Source: Paraburkholderia rhizosphaerae (GTDB taxonomy: Bacteria > Pseudomonadota > Gammaproteobacteria > Burkholderiales > Burkholderiaceae). Taken from it: 64,000 nucleotides of DNA. The position numbers and the translations under genes were made by a program. The stretch lies in assembly GCF_004366595.1 (NCBI RefSeq), contig NZ_SORE01000005.1:248001-312000 (forward strand), in the 5' to 3' direction. Below the pieces are notes generated by a model that was not told the DNA's origin, made no database searches, and saw nothing but the letters and a program-made list of their open reading frames with translations. This document shows, one piece after another, positions 17,104-26,254 of this stretch; positions within the stretch are counted from its first letter, which is position 1; each line of letters opens with the position of its first letter.

Positions 17104-18687
17104 ATGAACCACGCTGCCCAGGCGCCGATCGACCCGATGAACCTGCCGACGCGCGAGAAAGTCTTCGCGTTCACGCTGATGTGCGTCGGCTTCTTTATGG
17201 CGACGCTCGATATCCAGATCGTCGCTTCGTCGCTGAGAGACATCGGCGGCGGACTTTCCGCGAGCCAGGACGAGTTGTCCTGGGTGCAAACCGCGTATCT
17301 GATCGCCGAAATTCTGGTGATTCCGATGTCCGGCTGGCTCACGCGCGTGTTTTCGACGCGCTGGCTCTTTACCGCATCCGCGTTCGGTTTCACGGTAACC
17401 AGCATGCTGTGCGGCCTCGCGTGGGACATCAACTCGATGATCCTGTTTCGCGCGCTGCAAGGCGCACTCGGCGCGGCGATGATCCCGACCGTGTTTACCA
17501 CGGCATTCATGATGTTTCCGGGCAGCCAGCGCCTCATCGCGTCGACGACGATCGGCACGCTCGCAACCATCGCACCGACGATCGGCCCTGTGATCGGCGG
17601 CTGGATTACCGATCAATGGTCGTGGCACTGGCTGTTCTATCTGAACCTCGTGCCCGGCGTGCTGGTCACGGTGCTGGTGCCCAGGTTCGTTCACGTCGAC
17701 CGCGCCGATGTTTCGCTGCTTAAGCGTGGCGATTACTTCGGCATTCTGCTGATGTGCGGTTTCCTCGGCTGCCTCGAATACGTGCTCGAGGAAGGCCCGC
17801 GCAAGAACTGGTTCGGCGACGATGTGATTCTGATCTGTGCGTGGATTGCCGGTATTTCTGGCTTTCTGTTTCTCGTGCACTCGTTCACTGCGAAGGAGCC
17901 GATTGTCGATCTGAAGGCGCTTGCGTTGCGCAATTTCGGCATTGGCAGCCTGCTGTCGTTCGTGACGGGCATTGGCATCTTCTGCATGGTGTATCTGACG
18001 CCGGTGTTTCTCGCGCGCGTGCGCGGCTTCGATTCGCTGCAGATTGGCGTCGCGCTGCTGTCGGTCGGCGTCTTCCAGCTGATCGGGCTGGTGATGTATT
18101 CGACGGCCGCGCGCTTTATCAATCTGCGTGTGCTGCTCGTGTTCGGGCTGATTCTGTTCGGTATCGGCTGTTATCTGTATGTGCCGATCACGCACGACTG
18201 GGGCTGGCGCGAACTGCTGATTCCGCAGGCGCTGCGCGGGTTCGGCCAGCAGTTCTGCATTGCGCCGATTGTTACGATGGCGCTCGGCTCGCTGCCGCCG
18301 TCGCGGCTTAAATCGGCCAGCGGCCTGTTCAACCTGATGCGTAATCTGGGCGGCGCGATTGGCATCGCGGTGGTCAGCACGATGATGAACGACCGGCTGA
18401 ACCTGCACTATGAACGGCTCGATGAACACGTCACCGCCGGTCGCCCGGTCGTCGAATCGTTCCTGCGCGACCAGGCCGCGCGGCTGGCAGCCGCGGGTGG
18501 CGATGTGGTCAACGGTGTGCAGGGCAGCGTCGCGGGCCTGCATCAACTGCTGATGCGCGAAGCGCTGACGCTGACCTTCTCCGATACGTTTCTTGCGGTG
18601 GCGCTGTGCTTCGGCGTCGCGCTGTTCGCGATGCTGTTTTCGAAGCCATTCAGCGTGAACGGCGCCCCGCCTCCCGATGCTCATTGA
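17104..18687 (+). CDS. emrB: EmrB/QacA-type MFS efflux transporter (DHA2, 14 TM)
   Basis: A 527-residue inner-membrane major-facilitator antiporter. It shows MATLDIQIVASSL in TM1, WVQTAYLIAEILVIPMSGWL, and the antiporter motif C-like region TIAPTIGPVIGGWI. Fourteen hydrophobic segments are visible. The ATG at 17104 is preceded by GGAG; a GTG at 17053 overlapping the emrA stop (gTGA) is an in-frame alternative that adds 17 residues. It pairs with the adaptor upstream and the outer-membrane factor 10 bases downstream. Confidence 0.92.
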   Translation: MNHAAQAPIDPMNLPTREKVFAFTLMCVGFFMATLDIQIVASSLRDIGGGLSASQDELSWVQTAYLIAEILVIPMSGWLTRVFSTRWLFTASAFGFTVTSMLCGLAWDINSMILFRALQGALGAAMIPTVFTTAFMMFPGSQRLIASTTIGTLATIAPTIGPVIGGWITDQWSWHWLFYLNLVPGVLVTVLVPRFVHVDRADVSLLKRGDYFGILLMCGFLGCLEYVLEEGPRKNWFGDDVILICAWIAGISGFLFLVHSFTAKEPIVDLKALALRNFGIGSLLSFVTGIGIFCMVYLTPVFLARVRGFDSLQIGVALLSVGVFQLIGLVMYSTAARFINLRVLLVFGLILFGIGCYLYVPITHDWGWRELLIPQALRGFGQQFCIAPIVTMALGSLPPSRLKSASGLFNLMRNLGGAIGIAVVSTMMNDRLNLHYERLDEHVTAGRPVVESFLRDQAARLAAAGGDVVNGVQGSVAGLHQLLMREALTLTFSDTFLAVALCFGVALFAMLFSKPFSVNGAPPPDAH

Positions 18688-18697
18688 AGGAACCGAC

Positions 18698-20215
18698 ATG
18701 AAACCGCTGCTTCTGAAAGCGCTTGCTGCCGCAGCCGTGTTGACGCTCGCCGCGTGCGCGGTTCAACCGGCGAGCCACAACGATTTGCCGGAGACCGTGA
18801 AGACCGTTGCGCCGAGCGCATGGAGTGTCGACACGCCGCGCGATACGGTTGATGCGAACACCTGGTGGTCGCAGTTCGGCGATCCCGTCATGCACGACCT
18901 GGTGCTGTCGGTGCTGAACGACAATCTCGACGTGAAAGCCGCCGTTGAACGCGTGAAGCAGGCTCAGGACGACGTGAAAGTGAAGCACTCGGCGTTGCTA
19001 CCGGAACTCGATGCGACCGCAACCGCCGCGCATACGCGGCAGATCCTGCCGCCGCCGCTCGGTTACGTCGATGCGGCGGGCGTGGGCCTTTCGGCAAACT
19101 GGCAACCGGACGTGTTCGGCGGCGAACGGCTCGCGGTGCTGGCCGCGCAGGCGCAGGTGTCGGGACGCGAGTCTGCGCTGAACGAATTGCGGCTTGCGCT
19201 GGCGGCCAATACGGCGGCGGCCTATATCAATCTGCGCTGGGCGCAATCGGAACTGCAGATCCTTAACGATAACGAGCAGATTCGCAGCCGCGCGCTCAAG
19301 CTGACCCAGGACCGGCTGCGCTATGGGCTGTCGACGCAACTGGACGTTGCCCGCGCGCAGAACCAGTTGCAGGACCTGCAAGCGCGTATTCCACGCGTGC
19401 AGTCGGAAATACAGCATCAATTGAGCCTGATCGCGGTATTTTCGGGTCGCACGCCGGAAAGCGTCAGCAGTCTCCTGCTGACCGACGCGCGCGCGATTCC
19501 GGTGCCGTCGCAGGGTGCGCCGGTGACACTGCCGTCCGAGGCGCTGCTGCGTCGTCCGGACGTGCGCACCGCGTACGCCAAAGTCGAACAGCGTGCTGCG
19601 GAGGTCGGTGTAGCACGCTCCGAGCGTTATCCGAAGTTTCAGCTTAATCTGACTGACGGGTTGCTCGCCGCATCGTGGGTCGGCACACCGACCCTTACAG
19701 ATAACCTGTTTAGTGCCGCATTGAGCGCCACGAGTCCGATCTTCAACGCGGGGCGGATCACCGCGAATATCGATGCGAGCGAGAGCCGGATGCGCGAATC
19801 GCAACTGGCGCTCGACCAGACGATGCTGAACGCGCTGAAAGAGATCGAGGATACGCGCAGCGACCTGGTCAGCGGCGCAACGCAGGTGGAACGGCTGGGC
19901 GGCGCGCTCAGTTCATCGGACAAGGCGTTGAAGCTGTCGACGCAGTTATACAAGGGCGGCGCGTCCAGCTTTCTCGATGTGCTCGATGCGCAGCAGGCGT
20001 ATCTGCTCAATGCCGAATCGCTGAATGAAGCGAAACGCACGCACGCGCAGTCGGCGGTGGCGCTGTACCGGTCGCTGGGTGGAGGGTGGGATGCATCGGC
20101 TGCGGATGCGGTAGCGGCGAACGCGAGCGAACCCGCCGGCGCGATGCCGGCAGCGACCGACGCGCGCGGCTCGCGGGACACGCGGAACGCGGCATCGGCG
20201 TTGGCAGTGAATTGA
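18698..20215 (+). CDS. NodT/OprM-type outer-membrane efflux lipoprotein
   Basis: A 505-residue outer-membrane factor. A lipoprotein signal ends in LTLAAC, giving a lipidated Cys at about residue 17. The TolC-like repeated helical architecture and conserved motifs (WWSQFGDP, LRRPDVRTAYAKVEQRAAEVGVARSERYPKF) identify it. GAAGGA lies just before the ATG at 18698. The C-terminal ~35 residues are Ala-rich and poorly conserved. It completes the tripartite efflux pump. Confidence 0.93.
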   Translation: MKPLLLKALAAAAVLTLAACAVQPASHNDLPETVKTVAPSAWSVDTPRDTVDANTWWSQFGDPVMHDLVLSVLNDNLDVKAAVERVKQAQDDVKVKHSALLPELDATATAAHTRQILPPPLGYVDAAGVGLSANWQPDVFGGERLAVLAAQAQVSGRESALNELRLALAANTAAAYINLRWAQSELQILNDNEQIRSRALKLTQDRLRYGLSTQLDVARAQNQLQDLQARIPRVQSEIQHQLSLIAVFSGRTPESVSSLLLTDARAIPVPSQGAPVTLPSEALLRRPDVRTAYAKVEQRAAEVGVARSERYPKFQLNLTDGLLAASWVGTPTLTDNLFSAALSATSPIFNAGRITANIDASESRMRESQLALDQTMLNALKEIEDTRSDLVSGATQVERLGGALSSSDKALKLSTQLYKGGASSFLDVLDAQQAYLLNAESLNEAKRTHAQSAVALYRSLGGGWDASAADAVAANASEPAGAMPAATDARGSRDTRNAASALAVN

Positions 20216-20324
20216 CAGACAGGCGGCGACGAAGCCGAACCCGTTTCGACATTGCCGCTGCATCAACCCAGGTGCCTCGCGCGGCGAGGCTTCGAAGTGC
20301 AGTACGTCCTAGTGAGGAATAGCG

Positions 20325-21509
20325 ATGACTACTCGAGAAATCGTGATCGGCAATCCGGTTAGAACCGCCATCGGCGCATTCGGCGGCACACTGAAAGACG
20401 TGCCCGCGACCGAGCTTGGCGCGATTGCGGTGCGTGAGGCGGTGCGCCGCAGCGGGTTCGACGCGGGCAAGCTCAGTTCGGTCGTGATGGGCAATGTCGT
20501 GCAGGCCGGCAACAAGATGAACCCGGCGCGTCAGGCGGCGATCGGCGCCGGCGTGCCGGTGTCGGTGCCGTCGCAGACGGTGAATCGCGTGTGCGGTTCG
20601 GGTGCGCAGGCGGTCGTGTCGGCCGCGCAGGAAATCTGGCTCGGCTTCGGCGAGGCGGCGGTCGCGGGCGGCATGGAAAATATGGACCGCGCGCCGTTTC
20701 TGCTCGACAAAGGCCGTTGGGGCTACCGGATGGGCAATGCGCAGATTTATGACAGCGCGTTGCATGATGGTCTGGTCGACGCGTTTTCGAATGAGCATTC
20801 CGGGTGGCATACCGAAGACCTCGTGACGAAGCTCGCGATCACGCGCGAAGCGCAGGATCGTTGGGCCGCGCGTTCGCATCAGCGTCTGGCAGCCGCGCAA
20901 AAGCGCGGCGCGTTCGAAGCGGAACTCGTGCCGGTCGAGGTGCAGGGCCGCAAGGAAACGATCCGCTTTATCCAGGACGAACAGTTGCGCCCGGATACGA
21001 CCGCCGAAACGCTCGCGAAGCTGCGCCCCGCGTTTCGCCGCGACGGTACGATTACCGCCGGCAATGCGCCGGGTCTGAATTCCGGCGCGGCGGCGATGCT
21101 GGTTGCGTCGCGCGCTTATGCGGAAGCGAACGGCATCGAGCCGTATGCGCGGCTCGTCGCGTATGGCGTGGCCGCGGTCGAGCCGGGCATGTTCGGTCTG
21201 GGCCCGGTGCCGGCGGTACGCATCGCGGTTGAACGCGCGGGCTGGACACTCGCCGACGTCGAGCGCTTCGAGATCAACGAGGCGTTTGCCGCAGTGCCGC
21301 TTGCGGTGATCCAGCAGCTGGGCCTCGCTGAAGACGTCGTGAATGTCGAAGGCGGCGCGGTCGCGCATGGCCATCCGATCGGCGCGACCGGGGCGATTCT
21401 GACCACGCGTCTGATCCATTCGATGCGGCGCGATGGACTCAAGCGCGGCATCGTCACGCTGTGCATCGGTGGCGGCCAGGGCATCGCGCTCGCGCTCGAA
21501 ATCCTCTGA
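20325..21509 (+). CDS. Thiolase (acetyl-CoA C-acyltransferase)
   Basis: A 394-residue degradative/biosynthetic thiolase. The acyl-accepting Cys90 lies in NRVCGSGAQ, and the catalytic His350 (GHPIGATG) and Cys380 (CIGGG) are present. It condenses two acetyl-CoA or cleaves 3-ketoacyl-CoA; the sequence does not fix the chain length. It stands alone, with no acetoacetyl-CoA reductase or PHA synthase next to it. Confidence 0.93.
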   Translation: MTTREIVIGNPVRTAIGAFGGTLKDVPATELGAIAVREAVRRSGFDAGKLSSVVMGNVVQAGNKMNPARQAAIGAGVPVSVPSQTVNRVCGSGAQAVVSAAQEIWLGFGEAAVAGGMENMDRAPFLLDKGRWGYRMGNAQIYDSALHDGLVDAFSNEHSGWHTEDLVTKLAITREAQDRWAARSHQRLAAAQKRGAFEAELVPVEVQGRKETIRFIQDEQLRPDTTAETLAKLRPAFRRDGTITAGNAPGLNSGAAAMLVASRAYAEANGIEPYARLVAYGVAAVEPGMFGLGPVPAVRIAVERAGWTLADVERFEINEAFAAVPLAVIQQLGLAEDVVNVEGGAVAHGHPIGATGAILTTRLIHSMRRDGLKRGIVTLCIGGGQGIALALEIL

Positions 21510-21702
21510 TCCGTGCGGCGTGCGCGTGATCGTGCACGCTGCCGGTAAGCAGGAAGCATGCAGCCTGCGGCTCATGCCGCGGGCCGCGCGCGTTTGGCTC
21601 ATCCGGTTGGTTGGGCCGGGTTGGCACGCCCGGCTTGAACTGCGACACCTGGGTCGTCGCGCGTACACTTCACGTGGGCAGTCTTCAAGCGAAGGAATGA
21701 CG

Positions 21703-22659
21703 ATGCGAATTCTCGTGGTGGGCGCAGGCGCGCTCGGTGGATACTTCGGCGGGCGCCTGATCCAGGCGGGCCGCGATGTGACGTTTCTCGTGCGCGCCGG
21801 GCGCGCGGAGGAACTGAAGCGCTCGGGCCTGGTGATCAAAAGCCAGCACGGCGACGCGACGCTGCGCGACGTGCCGACGGTGGTCGCGAATGATCTGCGC
21901 GCGCCCTATGACCTGGTTCTGCTGAGCTGCAAGGCGTACAACCTTGACGATGCGATCCAGTCGTTCGCGCCCGCGGTCGGCCCGCAGACGATGATTCTGC
22001 CGGTGCTGAACGGCATGCGTCATATCGATGTGCTGACAGCGAAATTTGGCGCGGCAAACGTGCTGGGCGGGATCGGGCTGATTTCCGCGACGCTCAACCG
22101 CAACCGTGAAATCGAGCATCTGAACGACTCGCATGCGATTACCTACGGCGAGCTTGCTGGCGGGATATCGGCGCGCGTGCAGGAAATCGGGCGCACGTTC
22201 GAGGGCGCCGGCTTCGATTCGAAGGCCGCTGACCCTATCGTCCAGCAAATGTGGGACAAGTGGATATTTCTGGCGACGCTTGCCGCGAGCACATGCGTGA
22301 GCCGTGCGTCGATCGGCGATATTTTGCGGACGCCGGACGGCAAGCGGCTGATCGAAGGCCTGTTCGACGAGTGCCGGGCCGTCGCACAGCACAATGGCTT
22401 TCCGATGAGCGACGGCGCGCAAACGCGTGCCCGCGCGATGCTGTTCAACGAAGCGTCGCAGTTGAGCGCGTCGATGCTGCGCGACATCGAAAACCGCTCG
22501 AAGATCGAAGCCGACCATATTCTCGGCGACATGATCGAACGCGGCGCGCAGGCGCGGCAGCCCGACGCGCAGCAAGCGGGCTTGCCGCTGTCGCTGCTGC
22601 GCGTCGCGTACACGCATATGAAAGCGTATGAAGTGCGCGAAGGGCTGCAAGCCGCATGA
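21703..22659 (+). CDS. 2-dehydropantoate 2-reductase family enzyme
   Basis: A 318-residue NADPH-dependent ketopantoate-reductase fold. The Rossmann motif is GAGALGGYFGG at the N-terminus, and the second domain contains the catalytic-Lys helix region (MWDKWIFLATLAA) plus DHILGDMI near the end. The ATG at 21703 has GAAGGA six bases upstream. Burkholderiales usually have several PanE-like paralogues with different substrates, so a role in pantothenate synthesis is possible but not established. Confidence 0.88.
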   Translation: MRILVVGAGALGGYFGGRLIQAGRDVTFLVRAGRAEELKRSGLVIKSQHGDATLRDVPTVVANDLRAPYDLVLLSCKAYNLDDAIQSFAPAVGPQTMILPVLNGMRHIDVLTAKFGAANVLGGIGLISATLNRNREIEHLNDSHAITYGELAGGISARVQEIGRTFEGAGFDSKAADPIVQQMWDKWIFLATLAASTCVSRASIGDILRTPDGKRLIEGLFDECRAVAQHNGFPMSDGAQTRARAMLFNEASQLSASMLRDIENRSKIEADHILGDMIERGAQARQPDAQQAGLPLSLLRVAYTHMKAYEVREGLQAA

Positions 22660-22716
22660 CGTAAGCATCAAGTAGAATCGAGCGCACGATAAGAAGCCTT
22701 GTGACAGGAGGTGAAT

Positions 22717-23016
22717 ATGCTGAGTCCCCAAGGGTCGGTCATTGCGCTCAGTTCTGCTTCGGCAACGGTGTTCTCGCTCGGCATCGTGTTCCTCGGCTAC
22801 TGGGGGATCACCGAACCGAGCGGCTGGACCGGCATCGACCGGTTCATCGCCGGCATCGCGTTGCTCGGGTTTGCGTTCCTCGGGCTGGTGCCGTGGATGG
22901 CCACTTCCCCCGTCGAACCCGATGCGAGCGACGCGAAAATACGCGTCGCGCGCCGGATGTTCGTTGCGGGAGTCGGGTTTATCTGGCTGGCGATCGTCGT
23001 GGCCGTGGTCATCTAG
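22717..23016 (+). CDS. Small membrane protein, three predicted TM
   Basis: A 99-residue hydrophobic protein with membrane segments near residues 10-30, 42-65 and 80-98. AGGAGGT (22706-22712) directly precedes the ATG at 22717, so translation is well supported. No family recognised. Confidence 0.68.
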   Translation: MLSPQGSVIALSSASATVFSLGIVFLGYWGITEPSGWTGIDRFIAGIALLGFAFLGLVPWMATSPVEPDASDAKIRVARRMFVAGVGFIWLAIVVAVVI

Positions 23017-23083
23017 GCACGTGTGCCGTGCGCACGCGTCACGTTTCACCGGGCTTATACGCTGCTTTCGCCCCCGCAATACG

Positions 23084-23506
23084 ATGACAGATACATTGCG
23101 AACCGCCATCGTCTACACCGCGTATCTGATCGATCCGCACGCCTATCCAACCGGCAGCGCGCTGCCGCGCCTGATTTTCGGCAGCGCGGCCGCGCAGTGC
23201 GTGCTCGCCGTGTTGATGCTCGTGCGGCGCGTTCGGCGCAGTGCGTGGTTCGGCATGCTGGCGCTTGTTAACGTGCTGGCCGTGCCGGCCGGTTTGTGGT
23301 TTGCCGGCACGCGCGACGCAAGCATCCTGACGACTGTGCCGTTATGGCTGTTCTGCGTGCTGCAACTCGCGGTCGTGGTCCATTGGCTTGCGACGCGGCG
23401 TACCCGGATGCTGGCGAACCTCGCGTTGTTTATCCTGCTTGCGGCGCCGTGCGCGGGTCTGCTGATTGCCGCGCATCTTGTCGATCCCTCTCACCGGACC
23501 TACTGA
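23084..23506 (+). CDS. Small membrane protein, four predicted TM
   Basis: A 140-residue protein with four hydrophobic segments (about 25-42, 50-70, 78-98 and 108-130) and an Arg-rich short loop (VRRVRRS). It starts at the ATG at 23084 and ends six bases before the MocR gene. The ribosome-binding site is weak. Function unknown; it may be cotranscribed with the preceding membrane protein. Confidence 0.62.
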   Translation: MTDTLRTAIVYTAYLIDPHAYPTGSALPRLIFGSAAAQCVLAVLMLVRRVRRSAWFGMLALVNVLAVPAGLWFAGTRDASILTTVPLWLFCVLQLAVVVHWLATRRTRMLANLALFILLAAPCAGLLIAAHLVDPSHRTY

Positions 23507-23511
23507 GCCGG

Positions 23512-25029
23512 ATGGAAATCCATATCGCAGTCGAAGGCCGTCACGACCTTGCAGGCCAGATCTACCGGCAACTGCGAGCGGGCATCGTCGAAGGGCGGCT
23601 CGCGGGCGGCACGCAATTGCCGTCGACGCGCGATCTTGCCGCGCAACTCGGCGTATCGCGCAAGACCACGCTCGACGTATTCGAAAGACTGCTTGCCGAA
23701 GGCTTTCTCTATGCGCGGCCCGGCGCGGGCACCTATGTCGCGCGTGGATTGCGCAGATTGCCAGGCGAACCTTCCGCGCATGCGCGAGCGGCGCACCAGG
23801 CTCGCGTTCCCGCGAAAGCGGGCCTGCGTTCCGTGCCGTTATGGGATGTCGCGCCGCTTCTGCCGCCGGTACCAGCCGCGGGGGTGACCTATGACTTCGT
23901 CGGTGGCGTGACCGACAAGTCGCATTTTCCGTTCGACGCGTGGCGCCGCTGCGTGAATCACGCGCTACGTGTGCAGGTGCGCGGCGCGGGCACGTATCGC
24001 GATGCAGCCGGCGAACAGGAACTGCGCGTCGCGATCTCGCGTTATCTCGCGTTCAACCGTGCGGTCGACAGCAACTGGGAAGATGTGATCGTCACGCAGG
24101 GCGCGCAGCAAGCGCTCGATCTGCTCGCGCGCGTCACGCTGCGCGGCGGCGATGTCGTGGCCGTCGAAGACCCCGGTTATCCGCCCGCCCGCGCATGTTT
24201 CGCCGCCGCCGGCGCGAAGCTCGTCCCGGTGCCGGTCGACGGCGACGGCCTCGTTGTCGACCGGCTGCCGAACGACGCGCGGCTCGTCTATGTGACGCCT
24301 TCGCATCAGTTTCCGCTCGGCCTGCCGATGAGTCTCGAGCGCCGCATTGCGTTGCTCGAATGGGCGCAGGCGCGCGGCGCGGTGATCATCGAAGACGACT
24401 ACGACTGCGAATACCGCTTCGAAGGCCGGCCGATGGAGCCGCTGAAAAGCCTCGACCGCGCGGGGCTCGTCGCCTATGTCGGCACATTCTCAAAGACCAT
24501 GTTTCCTGACTTGCGGGTCGGCTACGTGGTGCCGCCCGCGTCGCTGACCCGGCCGCTGGCGAACGCGCGCCGGATGACCGACTGGCACGGCTGCATGCTG
24601 ACGCAGACCGCGCTCGCGCGGTTCATGCTGAACGGCGACTTCGCGAAGCACCTGAAACGGATGCACAAGCTGTATGCAGGCCGGCGCGCGCAACTGCTCG
24701 CGAATCTGCAAGGCGGTCTCGCGCGCTGGTTCGAGCCGGTCGTGCCCGCGGCCGGCATTCACCTTGCGGCGCTGCTCAAGGCCCCGCTTACCGAGGCGGC
24801 GGTTGCCGAAGCGGCGCATCGCGCATCGATTGCGCTGTACGGCATTGCGCCTTTCTATCTCGGTACCCCCCGGCGCGAGGGCTTCGTGTTCGGTTACGGC
24901 AGCATCGAAGCAGCGCGGATCGATGCCGCGTTGAGCGCGCTCGCGCGGTTGCTGCCGACACTCGGCGATGGCTCCTCCGGTCATGCCAACCCGCATCCGC
25001 TGAAGCAGACTCCAGCGCCCAAAAGGTGA
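23512..25029 (+). CDS. MocR/PdxR-type regulator (GntR HTH plus aminotransferase fold)
   Basis: A 505-residue chimera of a GntR winged helix (LPSTRDLAAQLGVSRKTTLDVFERL, residues 37-61) and a class-I aminotransferase-like domain (from about 120). The PLP-binding lysine lies in FSKTMFPDLRVGY, and the Asp that holds the pyridine N lies in IIEDDYDCEYRF. MocR proteins use PLP or an amino-acid adduct as the signal. It lies six bases downstream of the small membrane protein gene. The target is unknown; PdxR control of vitamin B6 genes is one known role, but none lies nearby. Confidence 0.92.
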   Translation: MEIHIAVEGRHDLAGQIYRQLRAGIVEGRLAGGTQLPSTRDLAAQLGVSRKTTLDVFERLLAEGFLYARPGAGTYVARGLRRLPGEPSAHARAAHQARVPAKAGLRSVPLWDVAPLLPPVPAAGVTYDFVGGVTDKSHFPFDAWRRCVNHALRVQVRGAGTYRDAAGEQELRVAISRYLAFNRAVDSNWEDVIVTQGAQQALDLLARVTLRGGDVVAVEDPGYPPARACFAAAGAKLVPVPVDGDGLVVDRLPNDARLVYVTPSHQFPLGLPMSLERRIALLEWAQARGAVIIEDDYDCEYRFEGRPMEPLKSLDRAGLVAYVGTFSKTMFPDLRVGYVVPPASLTRPLANARRMTDWHGCMLTQTALARFMLNGDFAKHLKRMHKLYAGRRAQLLANLQGGLARWFEPVVPAAGIHLAALLKAPLTEAAVAEAAHRASIALYGIAPFYLGTPRREGFVFGYGSIEAARIDAALSALARLLPTLGDGSSGHANPHPLKQTPAPKR

Positions 25030-25240
25030 TGGACAGGTACCTACAAAATGCGACGTGATGACTTTTAACCCGTAAAACAAGCGTCAAAATGTGTCCCGTA
25101 GTCTGCGGCACGCAACAAAACAGCATGTCGACGCATAAAAGATTCGCGCGAAATGCCTTAGCGCTTGTAGAATCCCGCGTGAAGCGTGCACATGGCGTGT
25201 GCGCTTCATGGCTCACTGACCAACAACAGGTAGGAGAAAC

Positions 25241-25687
25241 ATGCCGACTTCCGCAAAGAAGGTTGCCAAGAAGGCGACCACCGCAGCGACCAAAAAAGCC
25301 GCTGCACCGAAGGCGCCCGCGAAGAAAGCCGCGGCTAAGAAGGTCGCCGTGAAGGCGTCCGGCGCACCGTCGCCGATCAAGGACACCTTCACGAAGGCCT
25401 CGCTGGCTGCTCACGTCGCAGAGCGTTCAGGCGTTGAACCGAAGTCCGCCAAGCTTGTTCTGGCTGCGCTCGAAGACACGATCCTCGGCTCGGTCCACAA
25501 GAAGGGCGCTGGCGAATTCACGCTGTCGGGTCTTCTGAAGATCGTAGTGCAAGCTGTGCCGGCGAAGAAAAAGCGCTTCGGCAAGGACCCGTTCACGGGC
25601 CAGGAGCGCTGGTTCCCGGCTAAGCCGGCTTCGGTGCGTGTGAAGGCACGTGCGCTGAAGAAGCTGAAGGACGCAGCTTCGGCCTAA
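25241..25687 (+). CDS. HU-family histone-like protein with Lys/Ala-rich N-terminal tail
   Basis: A 148-residue nucleoid protein. Residues 2-45 are a histone-H1-like Lys/Ala/Pro tail (repeated AKK/KKA). Residues ~50-148 are an HU/IHF-type domain with a DNA-binding arm (GKDPFTGQERWFPAKP) that corresponds to the usual GRNPxTG signature. AGGAGA precedes the ATG. A strong terminator follows, so it is a single-gene unit. Such tailed HU proteins are typical of Burkholderiaceae. Confidence 0.92.
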   Translation: MPTSAKKVAKKATTAATKKAAAPKAPAKKAAAKKVAVKASGAPSPIKDTFTKASLAAHVAERSGVEPKSAKLVLAALEDTILGSVHKKGAGEFTLSGLLKIVVQAVPAKKKRFGKDPFTGQERWFPAKPASVRVKARALKKLKDAASA

Positions 25688-25807
25688 GCGGTTGCGCCGC
25701 GTGGTGGCTCACCGCTATCTTCGGGCAGCGGCGAGCAGTCATGCTGATGTCTCCGTAAAAGCCGTATGCAGTAGCCGAATCTGCAGCAGCCGTATCCGCT
25801 GCATTTG

Positions 25808-25844
25808 AAATCCCCGCGGGAGAACACCCGCGGGGATTTTTTAT
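25808..25844 (+). terminator. Intrinsic terminator after the HU gene
   Basis: An exact 13-bp stem, AAATCCCCGCGGG (25808-25820) with CCCGCGGGGATTT (25827-25839), has an AGAACA loop, and the T-tract continues to 25844. Confidence 0.93.
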
Positions 25845-26254
25845 TCCCGCGTCCTGACCGCGGTTGATCGTCGTCCGGCTGGCGCCGATACCTGCGTCAA
25901 CTTATCGAGCCGCTTCAGGTCCGGCGGACTCAAGATTCCCTAACCCGGTTCGCGGCTGCATCGAACTGGTTTCTCGTGCTACCGCTCGCACCTTGCTAGC
26001 GCATCGCCGTGCTGCGCAGTACGATCGGATCAAGCCGTTGGCTACGACGCCCGAAGCGCAAACCGGTTGTGGCCGGGTCCCGCGATGTGTGCTGGTACGA
26101 TGCGCGTTCGCAGTGCATAGCGGTGTTGCGTTGCTTGTGCCTGTCGATCGATGCGGTGCGCGCGACGTCAATGGCATAACGCTTGCTTGAACAAGACGGA
26201 CACCGAATGCGCAGCGCATTCGCCTTCTATCCGACAAAAAGAGCGGGGCGTGAC
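25845..26254. other. Intergenic region before ATP-grasp locus 2
   Basis: About 400 bases with no supported gene. It presumably carries the promoter of the ATP-grasp operon. An alternative in-frame ATG lies at 26207. Confidence 0.4.

Noticed and set aside
15968..18699. Two long minus-strand frames opposite the efflux genes
   Set aside because: Composition (Arg, His, Gln rich) and exact overlap with clear EmrA/EmrB genes mark them as antisense shadows.
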